From Prevotella sp. UBA2754 (lineage in GTDB: Bacteria > Bacteroidota > Bacteroidia > Bacteroidales > Bacteroidaceae), in NCBI GenBank assembly GCA_002353295.1, contig DEJG01000023.1, positions 102,871 through 117,796 of the forward strand: a stretch of 14,926 nucleotides of DNA, read 5' to 3'. Below are positions 1-7,767 of the stretch, in pieces (the stretch's first letter is position 1; each line of letters opens with the position of its first letter). Both the position numbers and the translations under genes were made by a program. The notes beneath the pieces are model-generated. The model saw only the letters and a program-made list of their open reading frames with translations. It had not been told where the DNA came from and ran no database searches.

Positions 1-792
1 GGTGCCGACAAGTTTGTCTATGGTGCCAATGGCATGCAGGTAGGTCCTGGTGAGGTTTACTTCAGCTTCGTCGATGAGGCAACAGAAGCAAATATCGACT
101 GGACACCTACAAAGGCTAATATCAAGAGTGGCGATAAGACGGAGGAGCAGGAGGTTACCCGCTTCAACTTCGGTAAACTCCCAGGTCGTGCCGACTTCGT
201 GCGCAGTGTCAAGAACATCAGCCGCAAGTGCTACCCCATCAACTGGAAGATCGGTATTGCCCGTTCTGACAATAACGGTGGCTTAGGTTCTAAGGTAAAC
301 GGTGGTTCTCCACGTCCTTGGAATGTTGCCAAGTTCTCTGAGTTCTATCTCATCGCAGCCGAGGCTGCTGTCAAGGGCGCTACTGGTTCCAAGTCTGCTC
401 GCGAACTCGTTAACGTATTGCGTGACCGTGCTGGTAAGATGACATTCAATCAGAATAACAACGAGGCTTGCGACATCGACAACAGCACAGCTATGACCAA
501 TGCTACTCCTGCTACTATCGACATCGACTACATTCTCGACGAGCGTAGCCGTGAGTTCTGGGGCGAGGGTTATCGTTGGTTCGACCTCGTGCGCACCCAG
601 AAGTGGGCTGAGCGTGCTGGCACCTATCGCATTGCTGGCAGCGATTATCTTGACACTGAGTTGCAAACCGTTACACGTACTATTCCTAAGGACTACTATA
701 TCCGTCCTATCCCACAGGGTCAGCTCGACGGTATGGAAATGTCCGAAGATGAGAAGATTGCTTATCAGAATCCTGCTTATAGAACCAAATAA
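1..792 (+). CDS. SusD/RagB-family outer-membrane glycan-binding lipoprotein, C-terminal part (5' end cut off)
   Basis: The frame is open from base 1, so this is the last 263 residues of a longer gene; the signal peptide and lipobox lie outside the window. The family signature is visible near residues 178-200: an ERSREFWGEGYRWFDLVR stretch, followed by a C-terminal IRPIPQGQLD and a QNPAY ending, all typical of RagB/SusD proteins. A TPR-like piece (FSEFYLIAAEAAVKG) precedes it. SusD proteins are surface lipoproteins that cap a SusC TonB-dependent transporter and help capture glycans or peptides. The SusC partner would normally be just upstream, outside the window. No CAZyme gene follows, and a hairpin terminator closes the unit, so this is the distal end of its operon as far as can be seen. 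The substrate cannot be told. Confidence 0.93.
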   Translation, partial: GADKFVYGANGMQVGPGEVYFSFVDEATEANIDWTPTKANIKSGDKTEEQEVTRFNFGKLPGRADFVRSVKNISRKCYPINWKIGIARSDNNGGLGSKVNGGSPRPWNVAKFSEFYLIAAEAAVKGATGSKSARELVNVLRDRAGKMTFNQNNNEACDIDNSTAMTNATPATIDIDYILDERSREFWGEGYRWFDLVRTQKWAERAGTYRIAGSDYLDTELQTVTRTIPKDYYIRPIPQGQLDGMEMSEDEKIAYQNPAYRTK

Positions 793-861
793 GGTGTCTG
801 AACTAATATCTTAGTGAATTTATAAGCTTAAGTATATTTTGTTCATTTGTGTATTTTAGAG

Positions 862-900
862 AAGAAGGCTGCGCAGCGATTGCGCAGCCTTCTTTCTTTT
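862..900 (+). terminator. Rho-independent terminator after the SusD-like gene
   Basis: A perfect 14-bp stem (862-875 with 881-894, arm AAGAAGGCTGCGCA) encloses a 5-nt loop GCGAT and runs into a T-rich tail ending near 900. It lies 70 bases after the SusD-like stop. The minus-strand kinase ends at 930 and reads toward it, so the hairpin may serve both convergent transcripts, although the T-tract is much better on the plus strand. Confidence 0.9.
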
Positions 901-901
901 C

Positions 902-929
902 AACTCTCAACTATGAACTATGAACTATC
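902..929. repeat. Heptanucleotide tandem repeat, 4 units (AACTATG type)
   Basis: Four 7-base units in a row: AACTCTC, AACTATG, AACTATG, AACTATC. The array starts right after the terminator T-tail and ends one base before the kinase stop codon (TAA on the minus strand at 930-932). A different heptamer family occurs at 4416-4436 and 10658-10685. Confidence 0.8.
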
Positions 930-2624
930 TTAGTACTCAAACGAACTTCCTCCCAGGAACTCACGCAACAGCGAAGTGGGTGGTATCTGTGTTTCAGGAA
1001 TAGGTTTGATGTACCTCAGAAACTTCAACAAACGGTAAGCCTCTGCATGCTCCACACAGTTTTCCGGCACTTGCTCCAATACAGGTATTGCCTGTCCACG
1101 AATCACGGCCAGCTCGAACATCATGGCGGTATTAAACATGGCATCAGCATACTCCTGATAGGGGAAAATCCATCGGTCCTCACCACGTCTGACAGATGGC
1201 CATCTACGGATAGTCTCTTCAGCCGACACACCACGATACTTATAGTCTCGGATAATACGACGCAACAAGCGGTTGTCTGTCGTAGGGATATAGTTGTGGT
1301 TATCCAACAGGATGGTGGTCAGTGCCGATGCATACACGCGGAACTTTTGCTCTTCAGGAATCTGGGCAGTCAGTTCGGGATTCAAGGCATGGATACCTTC
1401 CACCACCAGTATTTCGTTGCCCTTCAACCGCAGTTTCCGCCCGCTTGACTCACTCTGTCCTGTATGGAAATTATAGCGAGGCAATTCTACTTCCTCACCT
1501 TTCAGCAGGGCATTCATCTGTTCGTTCAATAGGGGGATGTTCAGCGCGTGCAGGTGTTCAAAATCATAGTCACCGCTCTCGTCGCGTGGCGTTTGCTCAC
1601 GACTAAGGAAATAGTCGTCCAGAGAGATACCGATGGGACGGATGCCATTCACGGCTAGATGGACCGACAGACGCTTGCAGGTGGTGGTCTTGCCGGATGA
1701 CGACGGACCTGCTATAAGCACCATCTTCACACCACGCTGCTGTACAATCTGATCGGCAATCTGTCCTAATTTTTTCTCTTGCAGGGCTTCCGATACCTGA
1801 ATCAAAGCGTTGGCATGACCATCCTTGATTGCTGTGTTCAGATCGCCCACCGTACGCATACCCAATATTCCCTGCCAGCGATGGTGCTCGTTAAATATCT
1901 CAAACATCTTCTGCTGGCGCACAAAGGCACCCAGTTTCGAGGGGTCTTTACGCGAGGGAATACGCAGCAGCAGTCCGTCGTAATACGGCTCCAGTCCGAA
2001 AAGCTTCAATTGCGACGTGTTGGTCAGCATAGCTCCGTAATAGTAGTCGGCATACCCATCTAACGTATAATAAGTAGTATATAGCGACCCAAGGCTCTCC
2101 AGCAGTTTTACCTTCGACTTCGAGCCTGCCTCCCTGAACATCTTAATGGCTTCCTCCGTCGTCGTCTCATGACGATGGATAGGCAGGGCTGCATCAATGA
2201 TTTCCTGCATCCGCGCCCGCAGCTCATGCACGTCGTCAGGCGTTATCACATCGTCCGTCTTACATCCATCATCCTTCACCCTTCTGATGTCCACATAATA
2301 GCCGTTCGACACGGGTATGTCAATCACTACCGTACATTTGGGCCACAGGTCGTGAGCAGCCTTGTTCAGCACGAAGAACAGCGATCTTGTATAGGTCCGC
2401 TGCGCCGATGCGTTGGTTAAATCGAGAAATTCTACATCCTTGTCTTTAAAAGCCTGAAAATGCATCCCTTCCACCTTGTTGTTCACTCGGGCACAGATGG
2501 GACCATACTCCATTTCCAGTCCACTCTCAGAAAAAATTTCAGAAAGATTGCTTCCGATGTTGCATTCTAAGATTTTTTTATTATTTTTGCAACGAATTAG
2601 GATTTTTTGCTCCATAGATATCAT
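930..2624 (-). CDS. Uridine/nucleoside-kinase-like P-loop protein with ThrRS-like TGS and SAD domains at the N-terminus
   Basis: A 564-residue cytoplasmic protein. Residues 1-70 look like a TGS ubiquitin-like fold. Residues about 75-200 resemble the second additional domain of threonyl-tRNA synthetase (HDLWPK, a GYYVDI stretch, LPIHRHETTTEEAIKMF). The two histidines of the ThrRS HxxxH editing site appear replaced, by F84 and K88 in my alignment from memory. The kinase domain begins near 295 with Walker A GPSSSGKTT (306-314), then SLDDYF (335-339, probable catalytic/Mg-binding aspartates), PRYNF (382-386) and VVEGIHAL (407-413), as in the uridine kinase/phosphoribulokinase family. The expected reaction is NTP-dependent phosphorylation of a nucleoside or similar small molecule; the true substrate is not shown. 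ATG 2622-2624 is taken as start; ATG 2613-2615 (MEQKILI) is equally plausible. It diverges from the Na/Pi transporter. Confidence 0.9.
   Translation of the reverse strand: MISMEQKILIRCKNNKKILECNIGSNLSEIFSESGLEMEYGPICARVNNKVEGMHFQAFKDKDVEFLDLTNASAQRTYTRSLFFVLNKAAHDLWPKCTVVIDIPVSNGYYVDIRRVKDDGCKTDDVITPDDVHELRARMQEIIDAALPIHRHETTTEEAIKMFREAGSKSKVKLLESLGSLYTTYYTLDGYADYYYGAMLTNTSQLKLFGLEPYYDGLLLRIPSRKDPSKLGAFVRQQKMFEIFNEHHRWQGILGMRTVGDLNTAIKDGHANALIQVSEALQEKKLGQIADQIVQQRGVKMVLIAGPSSSGKTTTCKRLSVHLAVNGIRPIGISLDDYFLSREQTPRDESGDYDFEHLHALNIPLLNEQMNALLKGEEVELPRYNFHTGQSESSGRKLRLKGNEILVVEGIHALNPELTAQIPEEQKFRVYASALTTILLDNHNYIPTTDNRLLRRIIRDYKYRGVSAEETIRRWPSVRRGEDRWIFPYQEYADAMFNTAMMFELAVIRGQAIPVLEQVPENCVEHAEAYRLLKFLRYIKPIPETQIPPTSLLREFLGGSSFEY
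2559..2589 (+). promoter_or_regulatory. Candidate promoter for the Na/Pi cotransporter
   Basis: TATTTTTG at 2582-2589 fits the Bacteroidetes -7 consensus TAnnTTTG. GTTG at 2559-2562 matches the -33 TTTG in three of four bases, with a 19-base spacer. It would lie inside the 5' coding end of the divergent kinase. A weaker alternative is TTACTTTG at 2634-2641, which would give a shorter leader to ATG 2674 but has no -33 box at the right distance. Confidence 0.35.
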
Positions 2625-2644
2625 GAAAATTGATTACTTTGGTG

Positions 2645-2652
2645 CAAATATA
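2645..2652 (-). promoter_or_regulatory. -7 element for the kinase gene
   Basis: On the minus strand this reads TATATTTG, a full match to TAnnTTTG. It lies 20 bases before ATG 2624 and 29 before ATG 2615. No good -33 TTTG is seen at 19 bases, so the call rests on the -7 box and its position. Confidence 0.45.
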
Positions 2653-2673
2653 ATAAATAAAATTGAAACCACC

Positions 2674-4413
2674 ATGTCAATCTGGATTATTTTCAAACTA
2701 CTTGGGTCACTGGCACTCCTCATGTTCGGTATGAAGTCGATGAGCGAAGCGTTGCAGAAAATGGCGGGACCGCAATTACGACATGTTCTCGGAGCTATGA
2801 CCACTAATCGTTTCATGGGGATGCTGACAGGTATGCTTGTCACCGCTTCGGTACAATCGAGCACGGCTACGACGGTCATGACCGTATCGTTCGTCAATGC
2901 GGGACTGCTCACCTTGGCACAGGCTATCTCGGTCATCATGGGTGCCAACATCGGTACCACGCTCACTGCATGGATTATGTCGGCAGGATTCTCGTTCAAC
3001 ATCACCGATTTCGTCTATCCGGCATTCTTCATCGCCATCATCCTGATTTACTATAAGCAACGACGTTTCATCGGCGATTTCCTTTTTGGTATTTCGTTTA
3101 TGTTCCTCGGATTGGGAACGCTGCGTCAGACAGGCATCGATATGCATCTGGGCGAAAATCAGGCTGTACTCGATTTCTTTGCCTCGTTCGACCCGAACTC
3201 CTTCGGCACCACGCTCATCTTCCTGCTTCTTGGTGGCATCCTCACCTTCTGCGTGCAGTCATCAGCAGCAGTTATGGCGATCACGATGATTCTTTGTTCT
3301 TCGGGTGTCCTGCCCATTTATCAAGGCATCGCACTCGTCATGGGTGAGAACATCGGTACCACGGTGACGTCAAACCTGGCTGCTATGTCGGCCAATACAC
3401 AGGCACGGCGAGCAGCATTAGCCCACATGTTCTTCAATGTATTCGGCGTCATCTGGATTCTCTTTATCTTCCGCCCCTTTGTCGATATGGTCTGCGGCTT
3501 CGTAGGCTATGATGTCGATATGACGAAGGAGTCTGCCGGTGCTGCTGCATTCCTGGCTAATTCTGCCAAACTGAGTTTCGTGCTGGCAGCCTTCCATACC
3601 TGTTTCAACGTGGTCAACACCTTTATCCTTATTTGGTTCATCCCGCAGATTGAGCGTTTCGTATGCTGGGTCATCAAACCCAAGAAGGTGGACGAGGAAG
3701 AGGACTTCCGTCTGCATTTCATTACGGCTGGCTTCATGAAGACTCCTGAACTCTCCGTTCTCGAAGCTCAGAAGGAGATTCAGCAGTTCTCTGAACGCAT
3801 GCAGCGGATGTTCCACATGGTCCGCGACCTTCTCGAACTTTCCAGCTCTGCAACGGCTAAGAAAAACAGCGCCCAGGTGGGCGATTTCAATAAACTCTTT
3901 ACACGCATAGAAAAATACGAGGGTATTTCTGATAATATGGAACTCGAGATTGCGAAATATCTCGACCAGGTGGGCGATGCTCACCTCTCTGACGACACAA
4001 AAGCCAAGATTCGCGCCATGCTGCGTGAGATCTCTGAACTCGAAAGTATCGGTGATGCTAACTACAACATCGCACGCACCATCGCACGCAAGTATCAGGG
4101 TAAGCAGGATCACTTCAGCGACAGGCAGTACGACCACATCCACCAGATGATGGAACTCACCGACGAGGCATTGTCACAGATGAACCGCTTGCTGTCTGGA
4201 CGTAAGGAGAACTACGATGTTAACCGCACGTTCAACATCGAGAACGAGATCAACAACTATCGCAACCAGCTCAAGTCGCAAAACATCAACGATGTCAACA
4301 ACCATGAGTACACCTATGCCGTTGGTACCATCTATATGGACATCGTCAACGAGTGCGAGAAGCTGGGTGACTACGTAGTCAATGTGGTAGAAGCACGTAT
4401 GGGAAAAAGGTAA
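2674..4413 (+). CDS. Na+/phosphate cotransporter family protein with C-terminal PhoU-like domain
   Basis: A 579-residue inner-membrane protein of the PNaS/NptA family, which brings inorganic phosphate in with sodium. It shows the duplicated family architecture: QSSTATTVM (61-69) followed by GANIGTT (90-96) in the first half, and QSSAAVMAI (185-193) followed by GENIGTT (214-220) in the second. The QSS motifs are the signature for substrate and sodium binding. Hydrophobic segments fill residues 1-335. From about 350 to the end the protein is soluble, helical and PhoU-like, with IEKYEGISDNMELEIAKYL and ISELESIGDANYNIAR resembling the PhoU metal-binding helices. ATG 2674 is chosen because it starts directly at the first membrane helix (MSIWIIFKLLGSLALL), as homologues do. 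An in-frame ATG at 2623 would add 17 polar residues and is less likely. It may be co-transcribed with the TonB-dependent gene 45 bp downstream, as no terminator is seen between them. Confidence 0.93.
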   Translation: MSIWIIFKLLGSLALLMFGMKSMSEALQKMAGPQLRHVLGAMTTNRFMGMLTGMLVTASVQSSTATTVMTVSFVNAGLLTLAQAISVIMGANIGTTLTAWIMSAGFSFNITDFVYPAFFIAIILIYYKQRRFIGDFLFGISFMFLGLGTLRQTGIDMHLGENQAVLDFFASFDPNSFGTTLIFLLLGGILTFCVQSSAAVMAITMILCSSGVLPIYQGIALVMGENIGTTVTSNLAAMSANTQARRAALAHMFFNVFGVIWILFIFRPFVDMVCGFVGYDVDMTKESAGAAAFLANSAKLSFVLAAFHTCFNVVNTFILIWFIPQIERFVCWVIKPKKVDEEEDFRLHFITAGFMKTPELSVLEAQKEIQQFSERMQRMFHMVRDLLELSSSATAKKNSAQVGDFNKLFTRIEKYEGISDNMELEIAKYLDQVGDAHLSDDTKAKIRAMLREISELESIGDANYNIARTIARKYQGKQDHFSDRQYDHIHQMMELTDEALSQMNRLLSGRKENYDVNRTFNIENEINNYRNQLKSQNINDVNNHEYTYAVGTIYMDIVNECEKLGDYVVNVVEARMGKR

Positions 4414-4415
4414 GT

Positions 4416-4436
4416 TGAAACCTGAAACCTGAAACC
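4416..4436. repeat. Heptanucleotide tandem repeat, 3 exact TGAAACC units
   Basis: TGAAACC occurs three times in exact tandem in the 45-bp gap between the transporter stop and the TonB-dependent gene. It starts two bases after the TAA at 4411-4413. The same unit recurs inside the glycosyltransferase gene at 10658-10685. Confidence 0.85.
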
Positions 4437-4458
4437 AAAAAATAATAATTCAGCATAA

Positions 4459-7400
4459 ATGAAGCAAATAGTTAGAATATCATTAGTATTGTTTTTGGCG
4501 ATTCTGTCGCCAAAAACAATCAACGCTCAGGTAACTACCGCAGGTATCAGCGGCCTCGTGAAGGCAGGAGGCGAAGAAGCCATCGGAGCCACCATCACCG
4601 CCAAACACGTACCTTCAGGTACCATCTATCGCGCCATAACCAATGTCGATGGCCACTACTCTGTAGCTGGTATGCGCGCTGGCGGACCTTACGAGGTAGA
4701 AATTTCCTACATCGGGTTCCAAAGCGAGAAACTTACTGACATCCAGTTGCAACTGGGGGAAATCAGTGTTGTCAATGCCGAGCTCCACGAGGCCGGCGAA
4801 CTGCTGCAGGAAGTAATGGTGGTGGGCAAGCAGAACAACACCATGCGGTCCGACCGCTCGGGCGCCGTCACCAACCTCAATGCCGAAGCCATAGCAGTCA
4901 TTCCTACCGTTGGACGTTCCATGACCGACCTCATGAAGATGACACCCCAGTCATCATCGGCATCGGGCTTGGCTATCGGTGGTGGCAACTATCGCCAGTC
5001 ATCGGTTACCGTCGATGGAGCATCGTTCAATAATGCTTTCGGTTTGGGCGCATCGCTCCTACCGGGTGGCGGCACACCTATCTCGCTTGATGCGTTGGAA
5101 CAGATGACGATCAGCATCACGCCCTATGATGTGCGCCAGAGTGGTTTCACGGGTGGCGGCATCAATGCAGTTACCAAGAGCGGTACCAACGAGTTCAAGG
5201 GCTCTGTCTATTCATATATCACCTCCACATCGCTGCGCGGCTCGCGTGTGGGCGATGCCACACTGACGGTCGATAATGGTCATAACGATACCTACGGTCT
5301 GACCTTCGGCGGACCCATCCTCAAGGATAAGCTCTTCTTCTTTGTCAATGCCGAAATCGAGGATAATGTCACCACGGGTCCTAACGCCCTTGCCGGCAAC
5401 GGCACACCGCCCTACACCAATATCAACCGCCGTCCTACCCTCCATCAGCTGGAGTCGCTCTCCGACTATATGCAGTCGCAGTACGGAATCACCACAGGAC
5501 CGTGGCAGGGCTATAACATCAAGACACCAGCCTACCGCATCCTTGCACGTATCGACTGGAACATCAACGATAAGCATAAGTTCAACGTGCGCTTCACCAA
5601 GTCGAATCGCAAGGTCAGCAACCATGCCTCCGCCTCGCGGTCCATCGGCAGCAATCAGTCGACTGCTATCTACGGCGGCAACCAGAACAGCTACGGCTCT
5701 CTTACCAACTACAGCATGTCGTCACTCTCCAGCCGCTATTACACCGAATACCGCTTTACATCGGTAGCTGCCGAATTGAACAGCACCTTCGGGAAATTCC
5801 ATAACACGCTGCGCGGCACCTATTCGTTCCAGGATCAGCCACGCTCTACCGAATACGGCGACAGCAATCCCGTCGTCGAGATCGTCATGAGTGATGGTGC
5901 AGGCCACTTCCCCTCATGGGCGATGATGGGCGACATCTTTACCTATGGCAACATAGCACAGACCAAGAATACCATCATCACCGACGAGCTCGATGTCACC
6001 CTTGGCAAGCATAACCTCTTTGCCGGCATCCAGTACGAGCATTTCTTCGCCGCCAACGGCTATGCACAGGGTGGTGCAGGTTACTATGCTTTCGAGGCTA
6101 CCCCCGATGAGGTCAACGCCGGCAACTGGACAGCCGTCTTCTCGCGCCAGCCGCGCGTCTTCGGTATTACCTATGGCAACAACGAGACCCATTCCATGTT
6201 CACCTCTGAGATAAAGACCAACCAGTGGTCGTTCTATCTGCAGGACAATATAACATGGTCCGACCGCCTGCGCACCTCCATTGGTGTACGATTCGAACTG
6301 CCTTCCTATCCCTCTTTGCAGAATAAATTCAATCAGGACTATTACGACATCGACTTCGGAGGTCGTCATTTCCGTACCGATGCCGTGCCCTCTACCAGCC
6401 TCAGTTTCTCGCCCCGTGTGGGTTTCAACTGGGACATCACGGGCGACCGCCGTTACATTCTGCGTGGCGGTACGGGACTCTTTGTGGGCCGCATGCCTTT
6501 CGTGTGGCTCATCTCAGCCGTAAGCAACAGCGGCATGGGGCAGACGTCGTATGTGGCAACCGAGGCCAACGGGCGAACACGCCCCACCCTCGTCACCAGT
6601 CAGGCCGATATGTTGCAGCAGATAGCGGCTACCTCCAGCACCACCGTGCCCAGCTCGCCCACCATCCTCGACACCGACCTCCGTATGCCAAAGACGTGGA
6701 AGGCTTCTCTAGCATTCGACGCCCGTCTGCCATGGAACATCGACTTCACACTCGAAGGCATCTATAACCGCGACCTCAACCCCGTTGTCGTCCATAATGC
6801 CGACATCTATTGGGACGGCACCTCCACCCTCGACCTTGGCCATGGCGATGTACGCCATCAGATGTCCTACTACGACCCTGCACACTCCGCCTACATCCTT
6901 CAGAACGCAGGTTCCAAGGCATATTACGCTTCGCTTACCGCCCAGCTCCGCAAGAAGTTCGACTTCGGCCTCACCCTCGCAGGTTCCTACACCCTCTCGT
7001 GGGCTAAGAGCTATTCCGAAGGCATAGGCGACCAGATATCAGCCGTCTACAACAACTATCGCAACTCCGTGCATGCCGTCAACGACGACGAACTGGGCTA
7101 TGCCACCTACGTAGCCCCCAACCGCCTGCTGCTCTCAGCCAGCTATCAGTTGCACGAGTCGAAATACACTACCAGCACCTTCTCACTCGTCTATGACGGT
7201 TATCAGTACGGCTATCTCGGCAACTATGCCTACAGCCGCTACTCCTATATTTTCCCCAGCAATATCAATGGCGACCCCACTGCCCCTGGCAACCTTATCT
7301 ATGTACCCGCCTCCCGTGAGGAACTCAACAGCTGGGACTTCGCCGACAACGGCACTGTCGACGGTGAAACCTATACTGCCGACATGCAGCGTGACGATTT

Positions 7401-7767
7401 CTGGACATTCATCAATCAGGACGACTACCTCAAGACGCGCAAGGGTCAGTATACCGAACGTGGCGGTGCTAAGATGCCGTGGCACCATCAGCTCGACTTC
7501 AAATACACCCGCAATATGTCCATTAAATGGGGCAAGACACGCCACTCCCTCCAGTTAGGGCTCGATATCCTGAACCTCCCTAACTTTCTCTGTAAGGACT
7601 GGGGCGTCTTCAAGCAGATCACCGGTAACACCCTCCTCACCTATCGTAATGGCAAATACACATACAATACCGTTGACGGTGCTCGACATCTGAGCACCTC
7701 ACAGAACTTCCTAAACCTCCAATCTACTTATCAGATTATGTTTACGATTAAGTATTTGTTCAATTAA
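4459..7767 (+). CDS. Oar-like TonB-dependent outer-membrane protein
   Basis: A 1102-residue protein. Residues 1-23 form a signal peptide, probably cut after INA. Residues about 25-110 form a carboxypeptidase-regulatory-like beta-sandwich (SGLVKAGGEEAIGATITAK, then a VDGHYSVAGMRAGGPYEV stretch). Residues about 118-245 are the TonB plug, including VVGKQNN, VTVDGASFNNAFG and the Oar-type plug end GGGINAVTKSGTNEFKGS (232-249). The rest is a long aromatic-rich barrel ending in MFTIKYLFN, with the terminal aromatic pattern that outer-membrane insertion needs. It is not a SusC: no SusD partner follows, and plug and length fit Oar proteins. The ligand is unknown; the Myxococcus Oar protein is linked to protease export. 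ATG 4459 directly precedes the signal peptide. The next gene begins at the base after the stop, implying one operon and translational coupling. Confidence 0.93.
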   Translation: MKQIVRISLVLFLAILSPKTINAQVTTAGISGLVKAGGEEAIGATITAKHVPSGTIYRAITNVDGHYSVAGMRAGGPYEVEISYIGFQSEKLTDIQLQLGEISVVNAELHEAGELLQEVMVVGKQNNTMRSDRSGAVTNLNAEAIAVIPTVGRSMTDLMKMTPQSSSASGLAIGGGNYRQSSVTVDGASFNNAFGLGASLLPGGGTPISLDALEQMTISITPYDVRQSGFTGGGINAVTKSGTNEFKGSVYSYITSTSLRGSRVGDATLTVDNGHNDTYGLTFGGPILKDKLFFFVNAEIEDNVTTGPNALAGNGTPPYTNINRRPTLHQLESLSDYMQSQYGITTGPWQGYNIKTPAYRILARIDWNINDKHKFNVRFTKSNRKVSNHASASRSIGSNQSTAIYGGNQNSYGSLTNYSMSSLSSRYYTEYRFTSVAAELNSTFGKFHNTLRGTYSFQDQPRSTEYGDSNPVVEIVMSDGAGHFPSWAMMGDIFTYGNIAQTKNTIITDELDVTLGKHNLFAGIQYEHFFAANGYAQGGAGYYAFEATPDEVNAGNWTAVFSRQPRVFGITYGNNETHSMFTSEIKTNQWSFYLQDNITWSDRLRTSIGVRFELPSYPSLQNKFNQDYYDIDFGGRHFRTDAVPSTSLSFSPRVGFNWDITGDRRYILRGGTGLFVGRMPFVWLISAVSNSGMGQTSYVATEANGRTRPTLVTSQADMLQQIAATSSTTVPSSPTILDTDLRMPKTWKASLAFDARLPWNIDFTLEGIYNRDLNPVVVHNADIYWDGTSTLDLGHGDVRHQMSYYDPAHSAYILQNAGSKAYYASLTAQLRKKFDFGLTLAGSYTLSWAKSYSEGIGDQISAVYNNYRNSVHAVNDDELGYATYVAPNRLLLSASYQLHESKYTTSTFSLVYDGYQYGYLGNYAYSRYSYIFPSNINGDPTAPGNLIYVPASREELNSWDFADNGTVDGETYTADMQRDDFWTFINQDDYLKTRKGQYTERGGAKMPWHHQLDFKYTRNMSIKWGKTRHSLQLGLDILNLPNFLCKDWGVFKQITGNTLLTYRNGKYTYNTVDGARHLSTSQNFLNLQSTYQIMFTIKYLFN

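Noticed and set aside
34..792. Start of the SusD-like gene at ATG 34
   Set aside because: The frame is open to base 1 and the visible sequence begins in the middle of the fold without a signal peptide, so this methionine is internal.
1..792. A polysaccharide utilisation locus spanning the window
   Set aside because: Only the end of one SusD-like gene is present, followed by a terminator; none of the following genes is a glycan-degrading enzyme or SusC.
2476..2673. N-terminal extension of the Na/Pi transporter back to 2476
   Set aside because: It would overlap the kinase start by about 150 bases and is polar, low-complexity sequence before the first membrane helix; homologues start at the helix.
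3418..4143. Long minus-strand open frame opposite the Na/Pi transporter PhoU region
   Set aside because: The plus strand encodes a clear transporter with family motifs; the reverse frame shows no recognisable domain and is explained by codon bias on the opposite strand.
5212..6369. Minus-strand open frames inside the Oar-like gene
   Set aside because: They lie fully opposite a strongly supported coding region, have no promoter and show low-complexity hydrophobic composition typical of shadow frames.
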